NCBI GenBank assembly: GCA_024082115.1 | Contig: JAMRYE010000010.1 | Coordinates: 1,116,001 to 1,180,000 of the forward strand | Direction of reading: 5' to 3' | Length of the DNA stretch: 64,000 nt | Source: Rhinocladiella similis | Lineage: Eukaryota; Ascomycota; Eurotiomycetes; Chaetothyriales; Herpotrichiellaceae | Part shown: piece after piece, positions 1 to 11,090 of the stretch | Position numbering within the stretch: the first letter of the stretch is position 1 | Layout of the letters: the number at the start of each line of letters is the position of its first letter | The notes under the pieces: model-generated | What the model saw: the letters and a program-made list of their open reading frames with translations, nothing else | The model's database searches: none | What the model was told of the DNA's origin: nothing | Position numbers and translations under genes: made by a program

Positions 1-2768
1 CTGACTACAGAGCCACCAAAACCGAACTTGAAGACTGGTGCGCCTTTCCAACGCTCCAAAGGATCAAACTGAGCCTCGTCAATGGGCCTCACGAATTCAA
101 GGTCGCTAGTCAATCCTCGGGCTTGCGCTTGCGGTCGGACTGGTGGTATGCTCTCTAGTGTAGCTCTGTCCACCACTGGCTGACCGTAAGCTGATGCAGG
201 ACGGTTTGGTACATCACTGATATGGGCAGGAAAGGTGGCTTGCGGCCGCTGTTTCGATGGAGACTGCGTCTGTGATCGTCGTGGAGGCGGTATTCTTTCG
301 GGAGCGTGTGGTTTAGCCGGAAAGCCATAGAAAGAGGCGTCAAAGCTGGAGGGTGTCTCAGGCGAAGTTACTGACTGTGAAGGAATAGCTCCAGCAGCAG
401 ACACTTGTCGTAGTAACCCACCTGCTCTTTGCCCATGGCTTGTTGAAAACTCATTGGCGCTCTCATCAATAGAACTCTTATGATATGCCAAAGGGCTGGA
501 TGTTCTAGGCTGGAATGGTAAGACTGGAGGAGGGGCTGCAGCATGCACATGCGGCTGTGAGGCGTATCTGTGGGGCATGGGCGGCGCTGCTTGGGCCGTT
601 GCAGGTGGAACCATTGGTTGAGATGCATATCTATTCAGAGGATTTGCAGGGGGTCCTGCCGGAGGGGGTGCGGGAGAATATCGAGGTGAAGGTCCCGTAC
701 GTGGTGCCGATGCTACGGAAGCTGGGGGCGCGGGAGAATATCTGGTGGTCGAAACTGCCGGTTGAGTGGGTGGCTGAAGAGCTACATTGGAGTAAGGATC
801 CATACGCTCTGGTGCTCGTAGTTGAAACTGTGCATAGGGGTCAGACCGCGGGGGAGGCGACGGGCGCGCTTGTGGAGGTGAATATGTAGCCCGAGGTGGA
901 CTTTGAGGAGGCAGTTGTGGCGGAGAAGCAGTGATGTTGTGTTGCGGCGTATACCGTCCATGGCCGCTAGATGGACGAGGTTTGGCCACGATTGGCAATT
1001 CCTCGAAAAAACTCGAGGAACCAGAATTTGGTCTCTCCGATCTACGAGACGATGACACACCAGAAACGCTTCTGTTTTGCATGTTCGCAGCGGGCGCCGC
1101 TTGAGGCGTAGGTCCAGCAGGGGCCATAGATGGGACGAACGGTGATTGCAGGGGCTTGTCGGATAGACTGCTGCTCCGTGGTGGGGGCGCAACTGTCGTA
1201 GATGTTTGAACAGGCGCGGGGGCATGGGCTCTTTTTCTAGGCTTGCTGATATCCATAGGCAAATCGTACGGAGACTTGTAGCCGTCCTTGGTCTGGTCGA
1301 CAAAGCTCTTCATCGGTTGTATTGAAGGTCTCTGTGGAAGCTGCTCCTGGAAAGAATTCATTGGTCCTAGCTCAGGTCGAGAGATGCCAATGTTATTGTG
1401 TGTAGTTCTTGCTGTAGGAGATATGTGTAGCATATCGGCCGTGGATGGTTGATGAGGTGCATACGGATTTGCTGACAGTTGTCTTTGTGGCTGAGGTCTT
1501 CCGCCATCAGGACCGGAAGTCATTTGTGTGCTTGATACATCGGAATTATCCTGAACCGAGGACGAAGCACCTTGCCGCAGAGCGGCTTCGAAAGATGAGG
1601 GCGATCCAGGCTCAGAATCGGGAAGAAGATCATCGGCATCCTCGACAAGGAATTCATCATCGCTAAGTGCAGCAGCCCAAGCGGCAGCATCAACATCAGC
1701 GTTCTCGGCGGGCTTAGAATCGCCACCAGGGGGATGCTCTCCGGTCGCGTTTTGATCAGCCAGCATTTGGAAAAAAGAAGACTCTGGAGCTTCATGCTCG
1801 TGTTGCATGGCAGGAGAATCTAGAGCATCACTTGTCGAGAAGTTCAGAGAGCTAAGGACTTGAGTTGTGGACTTGCGATCCAGTGATGGAGCCTCTGGAG
1901 CAGAATCAGCAGTGCCGTTGATCTGGGAGAAGAACGACGTCTCTTCATCATCAGTGCTGGTCACAGCCAGGTAGGTGAATGACGATGAAGTTTCTTCCTC
2001 GTTGGAGATCTTTGCGGCAGACTCCTCGGCCTGTATCAGAGGAATCCCTTCTTCAAATCTTTCGGTTGCTTCATCTACTGCTGGTGACTGCTCTGTCATA
2101 GTCCACGAATGCGAACCTCGTGGGCCATCGTGTTGATCCTTCATCCACTCGAGGCTCTGTGGTTCTGTAGGTGGGTTTTCTTGTTCGGAATTACTGGTCT
2201 TTTCTATCTCAGCAATCGTGGCATGTGGTTCGAGGACAGGGTCAGATGTCCCTCGATCGATGGAATCGTTAGGGGTATCTGGAGTCGAGAACTCCGGAAA
2301 CGTTGTCGACCGCTTAACGCCTTCCAAAATGCGAGTTGTATCTGTTCGCACTATGCCCCAGGCCGGATCTAATCGTTCGTCATCATCTTCCGACGGGAGT
2401 TCATCGCCCCCTGAGTGCACTCCGACAGGTTCTGTTGACCAAGGTGTAGATACTGCGCTGGCAGCCTCGGCCGTCTTGAGTCCAGGTGAGGGCTCATTAT
2501 GCTCCTCTACATGTGGCATCTCAGGAAAGCCATGCCCAGAGGCGTCCTTTGATTCACCATCTGCCAGTAATGAAGATGGAGGTATTATGTGAGATTCCTT
2601 ATCCACAAAGCCTGTCGGTAGATCTACGACTGTATTTGGGAGGCCGTCGGAGCCGGGAGACATAAGAGGCGCTTCTAGGACTTCTGGTCGTAAGGCCGGT
2701 AGCCAATGGCCAGACCGACTGATCTGAGAGGAGGTAAGGTCGTCGTTCGCATGGTTGGCAGACTCCAT
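1..2768 (-). CDS. sec16: COPII coat assembly protein Sec16, N-terminal part (cut by window edge)
   Basis: The minus strand is open without a stop for 922 codons from the ATG at 2766-2768 to the window edge; the rest of the gene is outside. Seen: an acidic, Ser/Pro-rich, low-complexity N-terminus with a WGIVRTDTTR segment followed by a STTFPEF-like motif; a long Pro/Ala-rich stretch with repeated RYSPAPP and RYASQP units; and FKFGFGG at the last visible residues (about 913-920), the start of the block that precedes the central conserved domain in fungal Sec16. Family knowledge: Sec16 is a peripheral ER protein that organises ER exit sites and scaffolds the Sec13/31 and Sec23/24 coats. The central conserved domain and C-terminal Sec23-binding region are not in this window. 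No intron is needed. It is divergent from the neo1 gene. Confidence 0.88.
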   Translation of the reverse strand, partial: MESANHANDDLTSSQISRSGHWLPALRPEVLEAPLMSPGSDGLPNTVVDLPTGFVDKESHIIPPSSLLADGESKDASGHGFPEMPHVEEHNEPSPGLKTAEAASAVSTPWSTEPVGVHSGGDELPSEDDDERLDPAWGIVRTDTTRILEGVKRSTTFPEFSTPDTPNDSIDRGTSDPVLEPHATIAEIEKTSNSEQENPPTEPQSLEWMKDQHDGPRGSHSWTMTEQSPAVDEATERFEEGIPLIQAEESAAKISNEEETSSSFTYLAVTSTDDEETSFFSQINGTADSAPEAPSLDRKSTTQVLSSLNFSTSDALDSPAMQHEHEAPESSFFQMLADQNATGEHPPGGDSKPAENADVDAAAWAAALSDDEFLVEDADDLLPDSEPGSPSSFEAALRQGASSSVQDNSDVSSTQMTSGPDGGRPQPQRQLSANPYAPHQPSTADMLHISPTARTTHNNIGISRPELGPMNSFQEQLPQRPSIQPMKSFVDQTKDGYKSPYDLPMDISKPRKRAHAPAPVQTSTTVAPPPRSSSLSDKPLQSPFVPSMAPAGPTPQAAPAANMQNRSVSGVSSSRRSERPNSGSSSFFEELPIVAKPRPSSGHGRYTPQHNITASPPQLPPQSPPRATYSPPQARPSPPPRSDPYAQFQLRAPERMDPYSNVALQPPTQPAVSTTRYSPAPPASVASAPRTGPSPRYSPAPPPAGPPANPLNRYASQPMVPPATAQAAPPMPHRYASQPHVHAAAPPPVLPFQPRTSSPLAYHKSSIDESANEFSTSHGQRAGGLLRQVSAAGAIPSQSVTSPETPSSFDASFYGFPAKPHAPERIPPPRRSQTQSPSKQRPQATFPAHISDVPNRPASAYGQPVVDRATLESIPPVRPQAQARGLTSDLEFVRPIDEAQFDPLERWKGAPVFKFGFGGSVV

Positions 2769-3401
2769 TGCGTCTCTTGAGAATCAAAAGAGATATCGCG
2801 TGAGATCACCAGGGGAGGGTTCCCAGGAGTGAGCCCCAAAAAAAGCGGAAAAGATCAAAGGATATTAGACACAGTTGAAAGACATGTCGATAACCAGCGG
2901 ATTCTTCACGGATGCACCCGAATGCTCACGCCGTGAACCAAGAAGTCAGAGGCTTCGGGATGATGTTGAATGGCCAAATTGTTCTGTCGTTGTTGCAGCT
3001 GCGCCTGCGGAACCAAAGCGCGGAAGGGCCACGTTTGTCACTTTCAGGGCTTAGCGCATAATGCTCCCTAGAACCTCCCATCCCGGGCACCCCTAACGCC
3101 TTTCTAGCCTACGTCGATTAGTGCGGAGACCGGATACGGGAGAACGCGCTTCCATAGCGAGAGCCTTGTCCACATGCTGTTATGGCCATGTTGGTCCCTG
3201 CCAGGCCGCCATATTTCTTCCCCCTGCAATGCACCACATAAACGACTCTACACGCTTGGAAAGGTGATCCTTGACATCGAGAGTCCTGTGTTGCTACGAT
3301 CTATTTTCCTCGCGCCATGCTCTCCGCATAGGACCGAACAGCAGCCTGCATTGCGTTCGCAATCCGCCTATGACATTTGATGACGATGACTGAGAGCCTT
3401 C
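2769..3401. promoter_or_regulatory. Divergent promoter region between sec16 and neo1
   Basis: These 633 bases separate two head-to-head genes and hold no credible ORF. Both transcripts must start here. I see no strong TATA box or repeated motif. Confidence 0.5.
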
Positions 3402-6400
3402 ATGTCTCGCCAAAATCCACCACAGGCAGGCCCCGATATTGACTCGGCCTCTGACGATGACCTCGATCTCGATGAACTCGATCCCGCCGTTGCGCATCTA
3501 AATGGCCACGTCACAAATACAGGAAGCGGTTCAAAACCGCGGCTACAGGGCAAGACAGGAAACATCCCGTTACAGAGACTACAGAAGTACGGTGCCGGCC
3601 GTCTGTGGCGGTCAAGAAGCAGACAACGAGATGACTACGCCGTGGAGGAGGATACCGAAGGTTTACTGAACGGCTGGCCCGGACAATCGCGAAGCAATGG
3701 CCACCTCAGACGATGGTCTGAAGAACAAACTGGCTGGAATGTGAGGAACAAGAGACGACAGGACAAAGATGGACAAGGTGGCGCGGAAGAAATTCGAGAA
3801 ACGCCATCGCGACGCCCAAGTCAGAGCATGCAATTCCAACAATTTGTCCGACAGGAGCTGGCCGATATGCGTGAGGAGCAGGACGCTGACAACGTCGAGT
3901 CTCGTGAGATTGAAGTCGGCCAATCTCAGAAGAAGCGATTTCCCACCAACGTCGTCTCGAATGCCAAATATACCGCCTGGTCCTTCCTTCCAAGAACACT
4001 GTACAACGAATTTTCTTTCTTCTTGAACATTTACTTTCTCTTGGTGGCCTTGTCACAAATCATACCCTTTCTGCGCATTGGTTATATGTCAACTTATATT
4101 GTTCCATTAGCATGTGTGCTTACGATCACTATTGGGAAAGAGGCCATAGACGACATTGCACGAAGACGACGAGATGCGGAAGCAAATGCAGAGCTTTTCA
4201 CGGTTCTTTCATTTCCGGATGCTGCCCGACTACGACAAACTGGTGTGGTCGAAGCCCAGAAGCGATCTCGGGATATCAAGGTTGGCGATGTATTGAAATT
4301 GGAGAAGAACCAAAGAGCGCCTGCAGATGTGGTTATCTTGCAAAGCCATCTCACCGAGTCCCTCAGTGGGTTGACCAATGACGGAGCGGGAGATGCAGCC
4401 AATACTGCTGCCACTTTCGACACAGGAGAAACCTTCATACGAACAGACCAGCTTGACGGCGAGACGGATTGGAAACTTCGACTTCCAAGCCCCTTGAGTC
4501 AGAATCTCAAGTTACCGGAATTGCAACGTTTACAGATTAAAGCTGGTGCCCCAGACAAAAGAGTGAATGATTTTGTTGGAACTTTAGAGCTTCGATCGAC
4601 CTCTGGTTCTGCCTACGACCCCCATCCTCGCAGAGACGATCGAAGCCTGGACGGCATTGATGAAGCCGATTTAGATGACCACTCAAGCGGCAATTCCACC
4701 TCAGCCCCGCTAACAATCGATAACACTGCTTGGGCAAACACAGTCCTCGCCTCCAGTACCGTCACCTATTGCGCCGTGATATACACAGGCCGACAGACTC
4801 GCTCTGCTCTTTCCACCTCTCCATCAAGGTCCAAAACAGGACTATTAGAACTAGAGATCAACAATCTCACCAAAATCTTATGCATCATGACCCTCACACT
4901 TTCCATCATCCTGGTTGCGCTTGAAGGGTTTGAACCATCGAACCAAAAGCCCTGGTATGTCGCGATAATGATCTATCTCATCCTCTTCTCTACCATCATC
5001 CCGATCAGTTTACGTGTCAACCTCGACATGGGCAAAACAGTGTATGCGCGCTTCATTGAGCGCGACAAAGGCATCCCTGACACGGTTGTACGGACAAGTA
5101 CTATTCCCGAAGACCTTGGTCGGATTGAATATCTGCTCTCCGATAAAACCGGTACGCTCACCCAGAACGAAATGCAGCTGAGGAAAATTCATGTCGGCAC
5201 CGTCGCATACTCTGGTGAAGCCATGGAAGAAGTCGCCGCGTATGTTGACCAAGCGTTCTCTTCGAGTCAGGACGCCGATACGCGAGGAACTAGCACCACC
5301 AAGACTCGCCGCGAGATAGGGGTGCGAGTTCGTGATCTTATTCTAGCTCTTGCTTTGTGTCACAATGTCACGCCCACGACCGATGAAGTGGACGGAGCAA
5401 AGATTATTTCGTATCAGGCGTCGAGCCCTGACGAGATTGCCATCGTCGAGTTTACCGAATCCGTCGGCCTTCGACTCCTGCATCGCGACCGTGAAACAAT
5501 CGTACTTCAATCCACTACCACTAACCAGATCGTAGTACGAGCCGAAATCAAAGACATATTCCCCTTTACATCCGATAGCAAGCGCATGGGTATTATTGTG
5601 CAACTGTCATCCGATATCCTCGGGCTCACGGCTACCGACAATGAGCTCTGGTTCTTTCAAAAAGGCGCAGATACCGTCATGACTTCAATAGTTGCGGCAA
5701 ACGACTGGCTCGACGAAGAGACAGCGAACATGGCTCGAGAAGGCTTGCGAACCCTCGTGGTTGGCCGTAAACGTCTCTCCCCTGCTCAATACTCTGACTT
5801 CAGCAATGCGTTTACAGATGCCAGTCTAGCCCTGCACGATCGCGATGCGGGCATGTCAGCTGTCGTCAAGGCACATCTTGAACATGACTTGGAGCTTCTC
5901 GGTGTGACTGGTGTGGAAGACCGCCTTCAAAAGGACGTGAAGCCATCTCTCGAGCTCCTCCGTAACGCGGGCGTCAAGATCTGGATGTTGACTGGTGACA
6001 AAATCGAAACGGCACGCTGCGTGGCCGTGTCGGCGCGTCTCGTTGCTCGTGGGCAGCACATCCAGACCATGGCCCGCTTCAAGACGAAGCAACAAGCTAA
6101 AGACGCTCTGGACCTCATACGCAATCAGACTGAATCATGCCTCCTCATCGACGGCGAGAGTCTTTCTCTCATGCTGTCTCAGTACCGCACCGACTTCATC
6201 ACAATCGCGGTTCAGCTCCCCGCCGTGATTGCTTGCCGCTGTTCCCCGACTCAAAAAGCCGATGTTGCACAACTCATCCGCAACCATACACGCAAACGTG
6301 TCTGCTGCATCGGCGACGGCGGTAATGACGTATCCATGATTCAAGCCGCGGACGTTGGTATAGGGATCGTTGGCAAAGAAGGCCGCCAGGCCAGTCTCGC

Positions 6401-7112
6401 AGCAGATTTCAGCATTACGCAATTCTGCCACCTGACCAAGCTTCTCGTCTGGCACGGGCGGAATAGCTACAAGCGCAGTGCGAAACTGGCGCAGTTCATC
6501 ATCCATCGAGGGTTGATCATCAGCGTGTGCCAGACTATGTACAACATTGCAGGACATTTCGATCCAAAGGGTCTGTTCAAGGATTGGTTGCTCGTGGGGT
6601 ATGCAACGGTATACACCAGTGCACCTGTCTTTTCACTGGTGCTGGATCGAGACGTTGACGAGCAACTTGCAAATCTCTACCCAGAACTATACAAGGAGCT
6701 GAAATCAGGCAAGAGTCTCAGTTACCAGACCTTTTTCACCTGGGTCCTCGTGTCGGTTTATCAAGGCATCATCATCCAGGGTCTTACACAGCTGCTTGTG
6801 GGCGAGGTTGACGGCAAGAGGATGCTCAGCGTTAGCTTTACGGTCCTTGTGCTGAACGAGCTGATCATGGTGGCGGTGTCAGTCACCACGTGGCACCCAA
6901 TCATGATCATCTGCATTCTAGGCACGGCTGCTCTCTATGCGGCGAGTGTGCCCTTTCTTGGCGGATATTTCGATCTACAGTATGTTGCTAGTTGGAGTTG
7001 GGTATGGCGGGTTCTGGCGGTGGGAGCCATCAGTCTGGTCCCTGTCTGGGGTGGCAAGGCAATACGGCGCATGTGGAAGCCGCCAAATTATCGTAAGGTG
7101 CAAGGGATATAG
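3402..7112 (+). CDS. neo1: P4-type phospholipid-translocating ATPase, Neo1/ATP9 class
   Basis: A single uninterrupted frame of 1236 residues. Family role: Neo1-class P4-ATPases flip aminophospholipids from the lumenal to the cytosolic leaflet in Golgi and endosomes. Seen: an acidic and basic hydrophilic N-terminus of about 190 residues; a first membrane pair near 205-250; the actuator motif DGETDWK at about 352 (P4 enzymes have this where other P-type ATPases have TGE; the WK variant fits Neo1/ATP9); the phosphorylation site DKTGTLTQNE with Asp 581; the nucleotide-binding region; the hinge motif GDGGNDV near 971; and six hydrophobic C-terminal segments. Length fits Neo1 (somewhat longer than yeast, mostly in the N-terminus and a loop near 405-440). 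Neo1 enzymes work without a Cdc50 partner. Start is the first in-frame ATG after the promoter. Confidence 0.95.
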   Translation: MSRQNPPQAGPDIDSASDDDLDLDELDPAVAHLNGHVTNTGSGSKPRLQGKTGNIPLQRLQKYGAGRLWRSRSRQRDDYAVEEDTEGLLNGWPGQSRSNGHLRRWSEEQTGWNVRNKRRQDKDGQGGAEEIRETPSRRPSQSMQFQQFVRQELADMREEQDADNVESREIEVGQSQKKRFPTNVVSNAKYTAWSFLPRTLYNEFSFFLNIYFLLVALSQIIPFLRIGYMSTYIVPLACVLTITIGKEAIDDIARRRRDAEANAELFTVLSFPDAARLRQTGVVEAQKRSRDIKVGDVLKLEKNQRAPADVVILQSHLTESLSGLTNDGAGDAANTAATFDTGETFIRTDQLDGETDWKLRLPSPLSQNLKLPELQRLQIKAGAPDKRVNDFVGTLELRSTSGSAYDPHPRRDDRSLDGIDEADLDDHSSGNSTSAPLTIDNTAWANTVLASSTVTYCAVIYTGRQTRSALSTSPSRSKTGLLELEINNLTKILCIMTLTLSIILVALEGFEPSNQKPWYVAIMIYLILFSTIIPISLRVNLDMGKTVYARFIERDKGIPDTVVRTSTIPEDLGRIEYLLSDKTGTLTQNEMQLRKIHVGTVAYSGEAMEEVAAYVDQAFSSSQDADTRGTSTTKTRREIGVRVRDLILALALCHNVTPTTDEVDGAKIISYQASSPDEIAIVEFTESVGLRLLHRDRETIVLQSTTTNQIVVRAEIKDIFPFTSDSKRMGIIVQLSSDILGLTATDNELWFFQKGADTVMTSIVAANDWLDEETANMAREGLRTLVVGRKRLSPAQYSDFSNAFTDASLALHDRDAGMSAVVKAHLEHDLELLGVTGVEDRLQKDVKPSLELLRNAGVKIWMLTGDKIETARCVAVSARLVARGQHIQTMARFKTKQQAKDALDLIRNQTESCLLIDGESLSLMLSQYRTDFITIAVQLPAVIACRCSPTQKADVAQLIRNHTRKRVCCIGDGGNDVSMIQAADVGIGIVGKEGRQASLAADFSITQFCHLTKLLVWHGRNSYKRSAKLAQFIIHRGLIISVCQTMYNIAGHFDPKGLFKDWLLVGYATVYTSAPVFSLVLDRDVDEQLANLYPELYKELKSGKSLSYQTFFTWVLVSVYQGIIIQGLTQLLVGEVDGKRMLSVSFTVLVLNELIMVAVSVTTWHPIMIICILGTAALYAASVPFLGGYFDLQYVASWSWVWRVLAVGAISLVPVWGGKAIRRMWKPPNYRKVQGI

Positions 7113-8886
7113 CGCGTCCTGGCCGGTGTACAGATTATTGCAAACAATGCTCGTGCTCTTTGCTTTTTAATTGAACCTTGCTCTTTTTCCCCTGCTCGAT
7201 GCTTGGAGTTGCGGTCCTTGAGAATGATCCCCCTCCACACAATGTGTTTCTGGCACGACTATGCCAGAGCTTTGGGTGCCTAGAATCACCGAATCCCATT
7301 TGATGCCACCATGCGAGTCCAGCGTTCTTGTGCTACCTCAGGGATAGTTGGCCACGACTTAGCACATGCCTCGACTGGGTGCGCGAGTCGCGTAGGTCGA
7401 CGCAGCCGTCCACAGTCACCTCGTTCCAGAAAATCACTGGCTTGGCCGTTGAGGGAAGGGCTTGTGTAACCTAGAGCGCCATGCGTCGTTGCAGAAGGAC
7501 ATCCCGCGGCCAGTTGCATCTGTAGCTCACGCCAGGTGCATCCTGGTACAACCCGTCGTGTTTGACGTGCATCATGACCAGAACACTCCGTTCCAGCAGC
7601 TTGGATCGCTATCCTTCGGTGTTGACTATTCCCCACGCGGCCAATCATCACATTTCCTGCTTTCTCGTATCCGACATTGTCCTTTTTCAGAATGGGTTCT
7701 CCGTAGCATCGTCTGACCTGCTGCCACGGGACGAAAGCAGTCATCGTGACATGCCCGGGTAAATTCACTCCAAAAGAAATGGATGCAGCTGCGGGTGCTG
7801 CAAATACCCGAATGAGGAGTGACGATGCCGGTGCCAGAGTCAAAGAGGAATGGACGGGCGCGTGGAAAAAAGGATTCCCCAGCGTAGGCCGGGATGAAGC
7901 AGTGCTTGCATGCGGCGAGAAGCGGACGAGGGAATGTCCGGCAACTGATCGTTACGGTGAAGCCATCCTTGCATCGCCTGCATTAGTCCGCTTGGTGAAT
8001 TGGTCGCATTCTCGATGATGCAGGACGGTCCCGACAAAGCTCCACGCTGGCAGAACGGTAAGTTATGGTCAGTGGTTCGAAGTCAGCTCTTCATGCGCTC
8101 GGCGTGGAGGGCAATGGATGGGAGATTAGAGCCTTCTGAAGGAAAAATGGTTCGATAGAAAAGCCACACATGAGGGGAATGAAGATACCGAGCAGGCCAT
8201 GTGTAGGCTGGATTAGAATCTGTGTCCACAGATCCATCCTCGCACCACCAGCAGGGTGCAAGGCCATGGTCGATAACGAACAACATCCGAGACCGCAGAG
8301 AGCCATGGTCTGATTCTGAATGACATCTGCTGCCGGGGTTGGAGCACCATAAATCCATCACTTCCAGCATGCTTGTTGACCTATGCAGAGAGACTTCTCC
8401 TTTGCTGCAACACGCTATGGGACCTTGTTGGAATTCTGACATTGTCTCAACCACCTCTTAGTCTCACAAACGCAGGCTGGGCTGTACATCGAACTTTCGT
8501 GGTCCGAGCTTGGGGAATTCTTGTGAAATCCACGGTCTTCCTGCATGACCGGGCTGCTGCAGGGGAACGAGGAGGGAACTGCTGACTTTCTGAATCCCCC
8601 GTGAGGGATGACATCTCGCCAGGGGTTGAAAGCGGGCTGCAATCGTCCTTTCAAACTCACCTTTGGTGGCGTAAAACGTGTGCTATCAGAGGCTGCTTTC
8701 ACTGCTTGGTTGCGTTGAAATGGTTGGTTGCAGAGTGAAAAGAAAGTGAAGAGGTAGATCGATCTGTCTGTCTTCACGTCTGCGTATCTCACCCTAGGGT
8801 GTGTCTTTCTCCCCTCGCGACGTTCACCATCAAAACAACAACGAACCAGCCCAACATCCTTCTGAACGTCAAGTAACATTGACAAA
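7113..8886. other. Intergenic, no supported gene
   Basis: About 1.8 kb between neo1 and the O-methyltransferase. The longest frames (a 185-codon minus-strand frame at 7286-7843 and a 90-codon plus-strand frame at 7746-8018) show no recognisable motif, no splice-linked extension and overlap each other on opposite strands. A pyrimidine-rich stretch at about 8800-8880 just before the next ATG fits a fungal core promoter or leader. Confidence 0.4.
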
Positions 8887-10480
8887 ATGGATCCTTCCGC
8901 AGAAGAGATAACTGCTTTGGCAGAGCAACTTGCGCAAGCGGCTAAGAGCCTAGGTTCTACAAGTCACCCACCAACGCGCAAACAAGAGACAGCCAATCTT
9001 GTCCTGAAGGCAAAGCAACTGATATGGTGTGTTCAGGATCCGCATGATGCACTCATGGACCACATTGTGAATGTGAGTGTATAACATCGTGTCGTATGAT
9101 GTTGAAGATTGTACCTCAACTGACAACGTGTTCAGGGTTATACAATCTCTGCATGTCTTGCGGCGTCGAAGCTCGGTATCTTTGAAGCTGTTCCTCCAAC
9201 TGGCACTGCCAGCGCAAAACAAGTCGCCCAGCGATGCAATGCCGCAGAAGAATTGATTGGTAGGATGAGGTCTCTGCATGATTAGAACCTTTGACTGACA
9301 TTCTCATAGTGCGATTGATGCGTCAACTGACTTGCGTCAACATCTTCAATGAGGTTCGCTTGGGAGAATGGGCACATAATCGGCTTTCACTTGTGCACAG
9401 CGAACATGCTGGCCCCACCAGTGGCAAATGGTTGTATAATGTATCGTGAGTCGATCTCTGAAGCATGCTGCGTTACTTACCTTTGCCTTCAAACGTACTG
9501 ACACGCCCAGACTTGACGAAATGATGCCGGCAATGTATCGTCTCAATCATTATCTGGAACACTTCGGTAATCATTCTCTCCTGGACACATACATCGAGAC
9601 ACCGCACTCCTGGTTCTACGGCATGGTCGGCAAGAACTTCTGGGAGGTGATGAATTCTTCACACGATCGAATCGAGAACTTCATTCGCGGACTGGCCCTG
9701 TTCGACGCTCTGCACCCCGTGATTGCCATGTTTCCTTTTGAGAAGACTCTTCAAGAGGGAAATAGTCCCAAGCGCCCGTTGATGGTCGACATCGGTGGTG
9801 GTCGAGGTCTTGCACTGCTGGAAATGAGAAAGGGCTGCCCAAATCTGAGAGGCGATCTGATCTTGCAGGACCGTCCATGCGTGCTCGAAGACATCTCCAG
9901 TCAAGACCTACCAGGAGTGACTAGGATGGCTCACGATTTTTTTCAGAAGCAGCCAGTGCTCAACGCACAAGTCTACTACATCCGCCGCGTCATGCATGAC
10001 TGGCAAAACAACGATGCTGCCCGCATCTTGAAAGCAATCATCCCAGCCATGGGTACTGATAGTCGAATACTCATATCTGACATGGCTATTCCAGAACCAG
10101 TGACTAGCAGAGATGCAGGAGCAATTTGGCTCGACTTAATGATGATGAGTATTGGTGGGAAGGAGCGAACCATTCGAGATTGGCAATATCTGGCAGCATT
10201 AAGTGGGCTGAAGTTGGTGAAGGTCTGGCAGGAGCCAGAGAAATTCGGCCCCTTGTGCGTTGTCGAGTATATGCTTCCAGATGTGGAGGATGCTCCCTCA
10301 CCACGCAGTCGAGCGATGTTGGATGGGGCTGTCGACGAGGAAGAGATGACCACCCCAAAATTGAGTCCGAGCGATGGAGGAAGCTTTATTGAGTACGATC
10401 TTGATTCTCCTGAGTTGAGGGACGTGGACTGGGAGGAGAGAACAGTGGTGGGTGATCGTGAGCAAAGCTTGGAACTTTGA
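8887..10480 (+). CDS. SAM-dependent O-methyltransferase, class II (sterigmatocystin OMT-like)
   Basis: Four exons: 8887-9072, 9136-9259, 9310-9445 and 9511-10480, giving 471 residues; all three introns are GT..AG and the frame is kept. Family knowledge: winged-helix dimerisation domain plus Rossmann methyltransferase domain (Methyltransf_2), methylating a phenolic or other hydroxyl of a small molecule. Seen: helix-rich N-terminus with ISACLAASKLGIFEAVPP, the SAM-binding glycine motif DIGGGRG, a conserved Asp after LILQDRP, the catalytic-His region RRVMHDW, and RILISDMAIPEP. The residue before MHDW is RR where many family members have R-H-I-L. An acidic tail of about 60 residues follows the fold. 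No PKS, NRPS or P450 lies nearby, so the substrate cannot be inferred. Confidence 0.9.
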
Positions 10481-11090
10481 GCATTAAAGTCAAGAAGGCC
10501 TTTCATTCAAGCTGAGAAGCTTCGAGTCCTTGCTCGGCAGAATCAGGGCGGGCATCTGAGCCTTGCTATGCTGCGCCATCACATAAGCAACATGACTTCC
10601 AGACATCCTCTGAGACATTCGACGTTGACTGCGAACAGCTGACACGATTGAATGTTGAACGGAACGACAACAAATGTTTGACACAGACTGGTGTATCAAT
10701 CACTAAACACAGACAGTCTTCCTACCTACACGCTGGAAGGCCAGGTTTACATAGACAACTCATTAAAAGTCTAAGCTTAGTATTTAGAAAGAATATGGCC
10801 CCCAAATACTTTCATGGCCGGATTGTTCAGACATCAAAGGTACCTGTAAGGGGAAGAGGCGGCGCTAGTGCAGCCTTATCACGTGGAAGGCTGCGAGGGG
10901 TATGTCACACCTCTCTTTCCTCGCTTGTTACCTGCGACCGACTGTGACATTCACTGCAACACGATTTCGACTTCTGCCAACAAGACGACACACCATTCTC
11001 TACTACAACTCGGTAAGAGCCAGCACTGCAAAACTTGCCGCAGGCTGGTGTCATCGCCGTGGCTTCTCCATCTCGAAGACCGAACCAGTC
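10481..11090. other. Intergenic, mso1-like promoter
   Basis: About 600 bases with no supported gene. The frame of the next gene stays open upstream to an ATG at 10902, so part of this stretch is 5' leader or a longer N-terminus of that gene. Confidence 0.4.

Noticed and set aside
7286..7843. 185-codon minus-strand open frame downstream of neo1
   Set aside because: No motif, no hydrophobic or domain pattern, and overlapped by plus-strand frames of similar quality; looks like chance in GC-balanced DNA.
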